This document shows positions 12,075-22,453 of a stretch of 64,000 bases of DNA, one piece after another. The notes under the pieces were generated by a model. The model searched no databases. It had not been told where the DNA came from and saw nothing but the letters and a program-made list of their open reading frames with translations. Within the stretch, counting starts at the first letter, position 1. Each line of letters opens with the position of its first letter. Position numbers and translations under genes: made by a program. The stretch covers positions 22,754,001 through 22,818,000 of the forward strand of contig OX359246.1 of NCBI GenBank assembly GCA_947179485.1, in the 5' to 3' direction. Source of the DNA: Allacma fusca. Lineage: Eukaryota > Arthropoda > Collembola > Symphypleona > Sminthuridae.

Positions 12075-13010
12075 GTAAGTTCATTGCAGAAATAATATAT
12101 TTATATTATATAAGGTCTATATTTTTTTGTGTAGCATTTCATAAGACTTTGTCTATAATAATTATAGAGCTAATGAATATTTATTATTTACAATTTATAT
12201 TTTTAAAGGCAATACGTAGAGGAAGTTTTTTTTACCTTACGTACCTTACGTTTACGTTTTATTTCCCCATCTACGGATAGTCCCCTCGTAGTAGTTCTTT
12301 AAAAACTTCGTTCATTGGATAAGGACCATTTTGTATGTCACAAACGTTAGACAAAATCAGGACTATGTAAGGTCTTTACGCTACATTATTTTGATTTCCA
12401 AACAAGACTAATAACTATTGAGTTTATCCAGTCACCAGCCACCACCAGTAATTTGAGGGAGTAGGGTTGGAGAAATTCCGATTGTCATTTTTAAAGCAAA
12501 CTGTGGAAGCACAGACGAATTTTAAAGCACTGGGTTTTCAGTAAAATTTCTGAGGATTCATTTTGTTTTCATCGGATAGCAGATCATTAGGTCAAATAAT
12601 GCAGACACGGAAATTGGAAACTAATTTGCTAGAAACTGGAGCAATTAAATTGTGGTCACAGTATATTTTAAGGGGAAAAGATCTATTACAGAATCAATGT
12701 TTACATGTTTTAGGGTCCCAGAAGTCACCTGGACATTACTTCCGGAAATGAGAGTAACTAAACAATACTTCAACTACACCATATTTGTGGGATTATGGTT
12801 TAAAATGATTCTATATTTTATTAGATGCAATTGGAAAGTACATAAAAAGTGTGGGGAAAAACGTGATTTATATATTAGTGGACACCTTCCTTGAAAAAGA
12901 AGAGCCATGGACGTGGTGTATTTTATCCCATTTTTACACACTGGGTAAACAGCTCATATTTAATTTGTTATTTTGAGTATTTGCCATATCAGATGTATTT
13001 TTCCTTGCAG
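12075..13010. other. Intron or intergenic sequence
   Basis: AT-rich, with no convincing exon. The phase of the preceding exon (ending at 12074, phase 0) does not match the next likely exon at 13011 (needs phase 1). Either a small exon hides here or the two belong to different, decayed genes. Confidence 0.4.
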
Positions 13011-13523
13011 ACGTACTCCTTCAAAATATCCAGAAGGAAAACTACAGCAGCTTGTTTCAAGACTCAAAACAAGTGAATAGTCTTATGGCAGGGCTGGAGA
13101 AAGGAGGCTTTACGAGGTTTCCTGCGAATAAACTGGTATGACTGATTTTCCATGAAACTGGTTTTGTTTGTCCTTGTGTATTGAATATTTATACGCACAA
13201 AAGAGGTTGAAAATGATAAAACATTTTACCAAATACTTATTAATTTGGCTTACCCGTGGAGTGCTGTACACAGTACCATTTTAGTGGGATAATGAAAATA
13301 TATACGAATATTAAAATTGTACGAATATATATAATTACGAATATTTTTGCCATACATTGTACATAATTTCTCTACTTTAGGTGAGTATCTATGAATTCAA
13401 CATGTGCTGCATTAAGGAACTTTTGTCGAAAGACAACCCGGAAACTTCCGGGGATGAGCCATTTTCTGAAAATTCTGATGCCAGGAGCTCAAGGTTCCTT
13501 CATAATGCGGCCTTTCAAACTGG
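13011..13523 (+). CDS. Two probable coding exons, unknown product
   Basis: Exon A is 13011-13135 (acceptor TTCCTTGCAG, donor GTATGA) and reads LLQNIQKENYSSLFQDSKQV in a clean frame. Exon B starts at 13381 after a pyrimidine-rich acceptor, joins in phase 0, reads IYEFNMCCIKELLSKDNPET and then an acidic serine-rich stretch, and reaches a possible donor GTAACA at about 13524. The leucine-rich helical character and position suggest they are 3' exons of the NB-ARC gene upstream. The phase does not connect directly and no stop codon or final exon was identified. Part of a gene, function unknown. Confidence 0.45.
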
Positions 13524-14182
13524 GTAACACACATTTACAAACAAATTTCCAGCCATGCTCTGCCGAGGTTGCTGAATTTCAAAATAATCTGTCCTAGTTT
13601 ATGTTATAGAAACCCTACGGAGAAGCACATTTTAGTAGAGTCACTCCTGGCATTTAATGGAAGCCAAGATCCTCGGACGCCCAAATGTGGTGGAACCCAA
13701 CAGGGAGCCAATACACACGAATAATGCTTTTGTACCGGACACAAACTTCCTTTATTTTTAGTGACATAGTTTTGAAATCCATAAGCAGCGCCGAGAAGAA
13801 GAATTGAGGGCTTTTCGTTGAATAATAATATATCTAGAACAAAATCTAAAATTATGCTGTATTGTTTGAGAATGAGATTATTACCAAATAATGTAGCTCT
13901 TGAAGTGTATTTCAACACCATCAACCTTAAAATTATACATTTATAATTTACACGAATTAATTCCAGTACTATTTATTAGATAAGATTCCTAATAAATAAT
14001 TTACTTTAACCAAATGACCTGCAGTCCTTGGTTTCGTGAAAATGTTTTCACCTGATTGAACAAAATGGAGTCCTCATTTGAAAAAATGAATATAAGTAGA
14101 ATGTATACATTCTATACTGTTAGGTTAGTATATATACTGGCAGTGTTCACAATAGCATCGAAAGTACGCTTGTAGTAATAGG
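13524..14182. other. Intergenic; no gene recognised
   Basis: The ORF on the minus strand at 13604-13924 has no family features. The final eight bases (14175-14182, GTAATAGG) are the left target duplication of the next element. Confidence 0.5.
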
Positions 14183-15333
14183 CAGTGCATCGCATGGGTA
14201 CGGTTAGTACCTGAGTATTTGGGTACAGGTACAGGTCCAGGTCCGAAATGGGTACTCTATTTAAGTTCCCAAACTGAATGGGTACTTTATGGGTACTAGC
14301 TATATGTACCCAAATTTTGGGTACAAAACCAGGTGTTGGGTACAGGTACAAACTTGGCCTTTTTAGGGTTGTACCTGACAGGAACAGGTACAAGCTTCCA
14401 ATATACCTGGACCTGACAAATTAATACCTGAAAATGTGGGTACTTTTACAAACAGAAATCCATCTTACGAGGCATCTAGTGTAGTATGAGGCTATCTCTC
14501 CGACCTACAGGTTTATTTGGATATTCAGTGTTTTCAGGAGTGCATCGTAATTTTTGAAAAAGCATACGTTTATGCAACAGAGATGGTTGACTTATTGTTA
14601 GCACAACGTGCCAGCAATAAGTACTTGTAATTACAAACTCCACTTTTTATTCAGTAAAAATGGTGTTAAATGACACTGTGGTTATGGAGGATGACCTACA
14701 AGTGGAAAATTTAATTGGTGATGGCAATACCTCAGATGGTATAGAGGTCATAGTTACATTAAGATGTCTAGTATTGCAAAAATTATGACGAGGCAGAATT
14801 TTTCCTAGTTTGTAATTGGTGTGAACAGGCCTGGCGTTCAAGTTCAAGTAAAACTTGACAAGTTCGGGTCAAGTTCAAGTTCAAGTCAAGTTCGGGTTTC
14901 AAGTTAATTTGAACTTGACACTGAAATCTCAAGTTCGGGTCAACATGAAATTTGAACTTGATTTTAAGGCTCGAATCAAGTTCATGGTCAGGTCTTCATT
15001 ATTGACTTGACATCAATGCCATGATCAAGTTCGGATCACATAACCCCAAAACCATGAACATGAACTTGACTTTTCATGGTCAAGTTCTTATACTCATATA
15101 ATACGCTGTAGATAATCGTTCTTATGCAGATGTCCTTGCTGAAGCTGTAAACGCTAATTTAAATCACAGCGTTTTCGCGTGCTAGACCGGTATTTCTAAG
15201 TTTTCAACGAGCAACGTGCTCCGGGCTCAAATATTACAAGCTAAATCCTGTTGTATTTTCTTCTTCACAACATATTTTCAATTTTAACTTGATTTAAATT
15301 TTTGAATAATCATATTTTAAAAACAACTGGAAA

Positions 15334-15510
15334 ATGAGCACATCTGAAAAGTCTCAACAGTGCGAAGAAGATGCTAATCCTGGAAGTCTAACTGCATCAA
15401 GTAGCCGGAAAAAATGACCTAAGGTCCACAAGCATTTCACATTTTGCACATTGCACATTTTACATTTTTTGATTCTACAAAAAAAATACAGCTGCAAACA
15501 CTGCTCGTAA
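15334..15510 (+). pseudogene. hAT transposase N-terminal relic (BED-like)
   Basis: The frame starts MSTSEKSQQCEEDANPGS and runs through SSRKK, a TGA stop at 15415-15417, then PKVHKHFTF and, about 20 codons later, KYSCKHC. The spacing of the aromatic/basic stretch and the CxxC pair fits the first half of a BED zinc finger as found at the N-terminus of hAT transposases. The histidine half is missing. The stop codon and the loss of the catalytic core show it is dead. Confidence 0.6.
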
Positions 15511-15881
15511 GCACTGATCGTATATATATATATATAGGTACTCAATAGGTACTCAATAGGTATATATATATATACCTGTTGAGAATTGAATTGGCATAGT
15601 TTTGCTACTGTGTAGCAGTAGTAATTGTTACTGCTATTAGTTTTAATTGAAGAAAGTGAAATTATTTTATTTAGCTATTTTTGTCATTTCTAAGTTATTT
15701 GACAATAGCAAAAGTATTGAATATTACTTTCATAGTAATAATTGTAAGGCAAGTATTATGAATGTAGCATAGCAAGCGCATGTAAGTATTAGTACATTGA
15801 TCTGGTTAAGATGCAATGATGACTAGCGCTTGTAACAGAATGCATTAAGACACGGAACTGTTAACATCTCAATAAATACTC

Positions 15882-16202
15882 TTGTTAATCTTTAGAATAG
15901 TAATTCTTGTATTCGGGCAAGTCAATTACTTAATTACACGTGCAATCTGCAACTTTCATAGTAAATCAAACTACATCGGGATTTTACTATTTATCAGTCA
16001 CACACACCTCAACAATACCTGTTTCAGTTGTCCTGGCACAGACCTACTAACTCCTAAAAGAATGTTAGAAGACATCATTTGTGTTTGTCTGTGCTTGAAG
16101 GGATGGTTGAAATTCAAATCTCAAACCAATTTTGACGAAATCCATGTCTCATTCAAAAAATTCGACGGGAAATCTAGTTATTTTTATATTCTCTTATTAT
16201 AA
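15882..16202 (+). pseudogene. hAT transposase C-terminal relic
   Basis: Residues from about 16024 read CFSCPGTDLLTPKRMLED and then a CLCLKGWLK stretch. This is the signature of the hAT C-terminal dimerisation region (usually FS.AG.ILT.KR..L....VE.LVCLK.WL). The DDE catalytic core that should precede it is absent, so the piece is a deletion remnant. It supports the hAT assignment of the surrounding element independently of the target duplication. Confidence 0.72.
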
Positions 16203-16328
16203 GTTTTATCAATCATTACTTCTAAATTTTGATATTCAATTTTAAAAAATAAATGGAAATTAAATCTCAGGTAATGTGTTAGCCTTTATAATTATAAGTA
16301 TACATACAACACTATAACTAGAAATTCA

Positions 16329-16503
16329 AGTCCATGGTCAAGTTCATGGTCAAGTTCATGGTCAAGTTCATGGTCAAGTTCATGGTCAAGTTCATGGTCA
16401 AGTTCATGGTCAAGTTCATGGTCAAGTTCATGGTCAAGTTCATGGTCAAGTTCATGGTCAAGTTCATGGTCAAGTTCATGGTCAAGTTCATGGTCAAGTT
16501 CGC
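16329..16503. repeat. 12-bp tandem repeat ATGGTCAAGTTC, ~14 copies
   Basis: About fourteen nearly perfect head-to-tail copies of ATGGTCAAGTTC lie in the right subterminal zone of the GAACTTGA-family hAT element. The unit contains the element's characteristic CAAGTTC word, so the array appears to be a local expansion of that subterminal motif. It opens a meaningless reading frame of repeated MVKF. Confidence 0.95.
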
Positions 16504-16962
16504 CGAAATGAACTTGATTATGTGAATTTGATTACTGCGGTTCGTACCTACTTTTAAAAAATCAAGTTCAAGTTCGGATCTTAATTATGGTGATATAATC
16601 AAGTTCGGGTCAAGTTCAAGTGCGAATCATGAGTTGAACCGAACTTGAGGCCAGGCCTGGGTGTGATCATCGAATGTTGAATAGTTTTCAGTAATTTTTT
16701 AAAGTACCTGATTGGTACAGGTCTGTAGGAAAATTTTTCAGGCACAGGTCCATATATTGGGTATATTTGGGGTACGGGTGAAATTCAGGAACAGGTACGC
16801 ACTACTTGCAAAATAATCAGGTCCAGGTACCAACATTTATTTAATGGGTACTTTTATTCAGGTACGGGTTTTGGGTACGATTTTTGCCGGTACCCACTAT
16901 TTGGGTCCAGGTTCAGGTTCAGGTACAGCATTTTTGTACCCATGCGATGCACTGGTAATAGG

Positions 16963-17225
16963 TTGAAAGGAGAAGTATTTCAAGCTCAAAGCCTCGTAAA
17001 TAGGATGGATTGCATGATTCCCGAATGTATGTACCTGCCGCATTTTTAATTGCGTTGGAGTTATTATAAACTACAAATCTCTATCCGAGCATTGAAACCT
17101 CGGCAATTTTAAATAAATGTGAGGTACAAAACCTGAAAAATTAGCATGTTATTTCTCGACTTCCAGAAAAATGTATCAAAGCGCTCAATGTAATATGTTT
17201 TTAGACAATATACATGGCTGCACGT
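16963..17225. other. Short spacer between elements
   Basis: No gene recognised. The last eight bases (17218-17225, CTGCACGT) are the left target duplication of the next element. Confidence 0.5.
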
Positions 17226-17579
17226 CAAAGATGGGCAAATGAAGTGCCTAAGCCTATAGCCTGCCTAGTTTCTTTCAAAAAATATCGCCATCCTATATAG
17301 GCTAATAGGATGTTCCAACGAAAAGAAGAGCCTTAATACCACAGGTCAAGTACTCTAACTGCCTGCCTATTAGCCTATATCTGTACTAAAGTGCATTGCT
17401 TGCATGCCTATATTTGCTGTACAGCTTCTGACAGCGCTTTCCCAGCCTATATAGGCGATATAATTGTGAGCTTTAGATAGTGCAAGCCTTATACAATGAT
17501 CACATGCAAAATGCAATTGGAATATCAATGTAGGGGTTTGATTAATGCTGTAGTAAAATACGTAGTATCCAGTGAGAAT

Positions 17580-18268
17580 TAGAGCATCTTGGGTGGTTAA
17601 AAGTTACGGGTAAGCCCGTAGAAAGCCCGACCCGCCCGAGCTTCGGGCGGGTACGGGTAAAATTTATTGCGCTTGACGGGTTACGGGCGGGTACGTTCTT
17701 TTCAATGCGGTTAAAAAAGACTGTGAAAGCCCGTAAAAGCGCGTGAAAACATTCATGAGTGGTGCATGCAGGATCAGGGGTTATACATGGAACGATTTTC
17801 AAACGTTTGTAATTTTACCTGTAAAACAAAGCCTTAATATACAATGTCAACGAATTAAATCACAGGAAATAACCGTAAAATCGCAAGTTTGGAAAAAATT
17901 TAAACAAATACTGTACCATGGTTGACTATAGGTTTCCATACATTATGTGAAGTACAATGAGTGCAGGAATATTTTAGGAGGCAATCGCGCCAAGGAGGGA
18001 CATCAACTCTGGCCAAATATAATTGTAAGAATTTTGTAGTGGAAGCAACCCCAGCTCTTGCCAATTTCATTCAAAAAAGGTCGAAAATGAAAAATTGAAT
18101 AAGCAAATTGTTCTGGGTCTATAGCTATGGATTTACAAGCTGAACTAGTATTAGCGGGCGGGCTACGGGCTTTTTTAAATTTTACGGGCCGGGCCGGGCT
18201 TTATCGTTGAACTTTAATTTCGGGCCGGGCGGGCACGGGCCTAAAATATCCCACGGGGTGATGCTCTA
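17580..18268. mobile_element. Nested hAT-like MITE, ACGGGC-word family
   Basis: The termini TAGAGCATC and GATGCTCTA form a perfect 9-bp inverted repeat. Flanking octamers GTGAGAAT and GTTAAAAT agree at 6 of 8 positions. The interior near both ends is packed with CGGGCGGG / GCCCG, giving local GC far above the surroundings. A unique AT-rich middle separates the two arms. Non-autonomous. Confidence 0.75.
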
Positions 18269-18325
18269 GTTAAAATAATAAAATATGGGACAATTATGCA
18301 TGTACTATGGTACACATGTGCATAT

Positions 18326-18870
18326 CACTGATCGGCGCACTCACGAGTTTTGAGAGCAAAACTCGCACTCAACTCGCACTCAGAACTCAAAATTTGAGTG
18401 CCGAGTGCGAGACCCGCGGCATTCTGAGCAGAACTCAGTTTGTGAGGCCGAGTGCCATAAAAATAGATTGCAGTCATTGAGCGAGAGTGTGAGGGCAGTA
18501 TTTGGAACTCATATATTCCATAACGGAATGCATGTTGCCCCCATCTACACTTACAAATTTAGTACATTTTGCCTGCATTTAGCGTTTTGATGACTTCGTC
18601 TCCGCTAAAAATGTGAGCTATCGTCAGTACAAGGGACGGCTTCAGCGTTTTGCTTTGGCGGATTCCTTGAAATGGCGCTAATTTTAATTTGTTACTGAGA
18701 GTTCCTGAGTGCGAGTTTGAGTGCAAGATTTTATTATGGTCGCTCATGAGTGCGAGTGCGAGCTCTTGTTTGATTCAGAATTTGAGTTCCTGAGTGAGTT
18801 CTGAGTTCCGTTTAGAGACTCCAAGCACTCTTGAGTGCGAGATCGAGTTCAAAAATTTTGCCGATCAGTG
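18326..18870. mobile_element. Nested hAT-like MITE, GAGTGCGAG-word family
   Basis: The termini CACTGATCGGC and GCCGATCAGTG are a perfect 11-bp inverted repeat. A perfect 8-bp target duplication GTGCATAT flanks it (18318-18325 and 18871-18878). Both arms repeat GAGTGCGAGT / ACTCGCACTC and GAACTC. There is no coding capacity. Confidence 0.92.
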
Positions 18871-19224
18871 GTGCATATACTTTGGTAATTACTGGTTTCA
18901 AGTAATTCCCGCCTCATTGTCAGCCCGTCTCTGCAAACGTTTTCCCAACGTTTGTAATCTTGTCCTAACAAATTGGTGCTTTGAGAATGTTCCGCTCACC
19001 ACCATTGCCTAGCCTTTACTTGAACGAACTTGTAGCCTGCCTGAATAGCCCAGTCCCTTTTTCGGAAATATCTGAATATCCTAGAATTTCCCTAAGCCTA
19101 TATTGTAGTGGTGATTGCCCAGCCTAGAACCTCGCCTAGATTTATATCCCAACTTGCAGCATCCTAGAGCCTTCGCCTATTACAGGGCCTAGAATCTAGG
19201 CAGGCGCCCATGTTTGCTGCACGT

Positions 19225-19582
19225 AATTGATGTAAACGGAGCTCTTTATATGCAAGCATTTGTAACTACTGACAAGAGTCCTACTAACATACATTTGAGC
19301 AAGCTCTTTTTTATATTCCCCAAATTAAGTCCGTAAATACTGGTTGAGGTTTTTAAGCAAATTTGAAAATTTTGTGAAAGTGGGTAGCGTTAGTATACTC
19401 TCTACTTAGCCTCACTATGTATGTAAGCACTGCAGATGAACCAGAAGAAGTCAAGACAACATAGCAATTGATTCGGCTTGAGTTTTAAAAGTAATTGCTA
19501 CCAATAAGTAACTAAAAATGTGCGAAGGGCTTGGCAATGATTTTGTAATTATTTTTCCCGTTTAAATTCCCATACCTTAAAC
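19225..19582. other. Spacer between elements
   Basis: No gene recognised. It ends with CCTTAAAC (19575-19582), the left target duplication of the next element. Confidence 0.5.
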
Positions 19583-21517
19583 TAGTGCTGTAATTTGTTC
19601 GTTTTGTTTGGTTTTGTTCTCTTCGGAAATGAACAAAAGTGGAACAATTTGAGTTTTGTTTTGTTCACCGAGTTTTGTTTTGTTTTGTTTTTTGAACAAT
19701 CCGAATTGTTCAAAAAACAATCCATATTGTTTTGTTCTACCGATGTAGAAGATGTTAGAAATTTGTGAAATTGATTGTTGTATATTAGTAATAGAGCATA
19801 TTGAAGTTGATTGGTGTAAATTTGGTCCGCGCACAAAGGACGTTAAAACCAAAAAAACGGGCTTTAACTAATTTTAGGTGGATATGCTTTACAACTCTTA
19901 TTTAATACACTCATTAAACTTTTTGTTGATAGTTTCTAGGAGTGCAAGGCGTAATGTAATTCCATGCATCCACAAGACCTGAAATGACCGCATTTATAGA
20001 CATAATATATTGTGGTGGGGTTTACCTAAAGCTACCGATACGCATCGTTTTCGGTTCGTCCGATGCCTTGATTGAATTAATAACCTGTATTGTTTTTTTG
20101 GACTGCTTAGACCTCTTTTATTTCTGTGTCTTCCTGTCAACTCACAGGCAGACTAGTTTCAACATTTTTGGATCAAATCAAGTTTATCATTTAGCATCCA
20201 AGTCATCCTTCTGCATTTTATTAAAAACAACAAAACAAAATCAAATTTCAGCAGTGGAGGTGACATTTGTTCAACTAAGGACTGGTGTCCAACAGAAATT
20301 TCTCTCGTTTACAATATCCGATGTAACCAAACATTTAATATCAGTACAGGTTATGGTCATAGAAGGTAACAATTAATTACTCCATTGACCTCAAGTAGGC
20401 ATTCTAAGTTACACGTTGTTCAATAACTTTAGATTGGCCTTCAACATCTGTAAATATAGTGCAAGGATTTTGTTGACCTTACTTAAGCCCAACGGTTCAC
20501 ACTATCACTTCAAAAGCTTCTAATGGTCATTATGATGTTATTTGAGATTCATTTCAAAGTGTATGTAAGGTTTTGGGTCTACTAATAACCCACAAAGGTC
20601 AAATTGAGGTCATGGGTCTACTAATAACCCAAAAAGATCAAATTGAGGTCATGGGTCTACTAATAACCCACAAAGGTCAAATTGAGGTCATGGGTCTACT
20701 AATAACCCAAAAAGATCAAATTGAGGTCATGGGTCTACTAATAACCCACAAAGGTCAAATTGAGGTCATGGGTCTACTAATAACCCACAAAGATCAAATT
20801 GAGGTCATGGGTCTACTAATAACCCACAAAGGTCAAATTAAGGTCATGGGTCTACTAATAACCCACAAAGGTCAAATTAAGGTCATGGGAATTCTTGTGA
20901 CCCATCGAAAAATGAGATAATGAAACTCCTTTTGACCCATCGAAAAATGAGATAATGAAACTCCTTGTAGCCCACTGAGGTCAAATTGAGGTCATTAAAA
21001 TTTCTTGCAGCCCACTGAGGTCAAATTAAGGCCATGGAATTTCTTGTGACCCACTGAGGTCAATTGGAGGTCATGGAACTTGTAACTCATTGAGGTGAAT
21101 TTGAGGCCATTAAACTTTTTATGACTCACTCAGGTCAATTTGAGGTCATGTTGCTATTTGTGACTTATTCAGGTCAATTTGAGGTCATGTTGCTATTTGT
21201 GACTTACTCAGGTCAATTTGAGGTCATGTTGCTATTTGTGACTTACTCAGGTCAATTTGAGGTCATGTTGCTATTTGTGACTCACTCAGGTCAATTTGAG
21301 GTCATATTACTTTTGGGCACTTTTTCAAACTCAAGTTTGAAAAGGTTATTGCTTGCTGTCGTGGTGGTTTGTTTGTTATAGTTTTGTTTTATCTTATCGC
21401 GGTTTTGTTTTGTTCTAGTTTTGTTTTTTCGAAAACGGATTTTGTTTGTTTTGTTTTGTTCAAAAAACAAGAACTGAACAAAAGAACAAACAAAACGCGA
21501 ACAATATTACAGCACTA
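19583..21517. mobile_element. hAT-like element, TTTTGTTC-word family, with minisatellite
   Basis: The termini TAGTGCTGTAAT and ATTACAGCACTA are inverted, and the perfect 8-bp target duplication CCTTAAAC flanks the element (19575-19582 and 21518-21525). The first and last ~150 bases are built of TTTTGTTC/GAACAAAA. The ORF at 19984-20376 has no recognisable domain and is probably not a gene. The right half is a large 39-bp minisatellite (separate entry). No transposase was found. Confidence 0.9.
20570..21310. repeat. 39-bp minisatellite rich in AGGTCA
   Basis: Eight close copies of a 39-bp unit (containing GGTCTACTAATAACCCA and AAATTGAGGTCATGG) run from 20570 to ~20890. More diverged units of similar length follow to ~21060, and then five copies of another 39-bp variant (CTCAGGTCAATTTGAGGTCA) to ~21310. 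All share the core AGGTCA-N5-AGGTCA, with some first half-sites mutated to AGATCA. The multiple-of-three length keeps two frames open, which explains the long spurious ORFs here. Confidence 0.93.
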
Positions 21518-21525
21518 CCTTAAAC

Positions 21526-22453
21526 ACAATAACCCAAAATTGGACTTCCTTCTTCCGTATTTTTATTTTGAAGAGCTGCATTATTTCAATTTCTCAAACC
21601 CAATTACTCAAAATTAGCCTCAGGAAGCATTCAGGATCCAGGAATTATTATCAAAAGCAAGATTTCTTAGTGCATCAAAATATTTTGAATTAAATCAAAC
21701 TCATACACAAAAATACATCGTGGATTTCCTCATCATAAATTAAATAGTAAGATAACTTAGTAGACATATTCCTGGATCAGCAATTTAACATGAGGACACC
21801 ACATGATGACGAACATTCTGAAGGTGGAAAAATTGCTGGGGAAAAGGTACTCAGAGAGTAAAAATCATTGGATTTCCTCTAACCTAGTTGCAGTCAGAAG
21901 GAATTATTATTGACAATAGATTACATTATATCTATTTTATAAAAAAAATCCCAGCCCAGAAAATATTTTTATTTCCTACTGATATACTCAATAGACTTTG
22001 AATGGATAAAACCAGATTGGTCTTTATCGATGCAGTTTGTTTTTCCTACAGAGAGAGTTGATAAATAGCAAAGGTTACTGGAATCCAATGCACTGGCCAA
22101 GGCTTGTGAAAAAGACAATTAGCATCAGTCCAAAGCATGGGATGTGATGTACTGAGGAGGTTAACGTTTTTGCAAATTAATCAATGGAATGTGCCCATAA
22201 ATAGCTCACACTTGTGGGCTCGTGTGAACTGTATGCTGCACTGTGTGCTTAATGCTTGTGGCAATTGAAGGAGTTGAAATGTCACGACCTTTGGCCCCGT
22301 CTTTGTGCAAGATTTCCTCCAGCCTTCCTTCTATTGCGAAATTATTGGGGCGGGTGATAAGATACAGCCATGACTGGGATAACAACGTACAATTACAATT
22401 AAGAGTTTCATTCGGTTCCTTCCCTCCTCCATGTAAAAGCACACTTCCTTATT
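21526..22453 (+). promoter_or_regulatory. Upstream region of the secreted-protein gene
   Basis: No ORF of note. The part at about 21845-22025 matches 4330-4500 (both contain GGATAAAACCAGATTGG), and is either a shared promoter module or a short repeat. No TATA box at a convincing distance was identified; the sequence immediately before the start codon is TATTATGGG. Confidence 0.4.

Larger units (their letters stand above)
14826..16659 (+). mobile_element. Nested hAT element, GAACTTGA-word family
   Basis: The termini are CAGGCCTGGCGTTCAAGTTC and the inverted GAACTTGAGGCCAGGCCTG. The flanking 8-bp repeats are GGTGTGAA (14818-14825) and GGTGTGAT (16660-16667), one mismatch. The subterminal zones are packed with CAAGTTC/GAACTTG. 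Unlike its neighbours it retains pieces of a transposase gene in the middle (15334-15510 and ~15882-16202), so it is an internally deleted, once-autonomous hAT. It sits inside the GGTACAGG-family element and is therefore younger. Confidence 0.88.
14183..16954. mobile_element. hAT-like element, GGTACAGG-word family (outer)
   Basis: The termini are CAGTGCATCGCATGGGTAC and GTACCCATGCGATGCACTG, a perfect inverted repeat of 19 bp. The perfect 8-bp target duplication GTAATAGG occupies 14175-14182 and 16955-16962. The subterminal zones (14183-14450 and 16690-16954) are packed with GGGTACAGGTACAGG / GTACCTG variants. A second hAT-like element has inserted into the core at 14826, so the original element was under 1 kb and non-autonomous. 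Confidence 0.92.
17226..19216. mobile_element. hAT-like element, CCTATATAGGC-word family (outer)
   Basis: The termini CAAAGATGGGC and GCCCATGTTTG are inverted with one mismatch and resemble common animal hAT ends. A perfect 8-bp target duplication CTGCACGT flanks it (17218-17225 and 19217-19224). The outer zones repeat GCCTATA/TATAGGC and AGCCTA. Two further hAT-like elements are inserted inside, at 17580 and 18326, leaving a host element of roughly 0.75 kb. No ORF. Confidence 0.9.

Noticed and set aside
16334-16525. 63-codon ORF of MVKF repeats
   Set aside because: It is only the translation of a 12-bp tandem repeat within a transposon.
16329-21310. CRISPR-like arrays of short repeats
   Set aside because: Repeats are directly adjacent or degenerate with no unique spacers, in a eukaryotic transposon context.
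20573-21381. Two repetitive ORFs (MGLLITHKGQIEV and MLLFVTYSGQFEV units)
   Set aside because: They arise because the 39-bp minisatellite unit is a multiple of three; there is no start context, splice structure or composition of a real protein.
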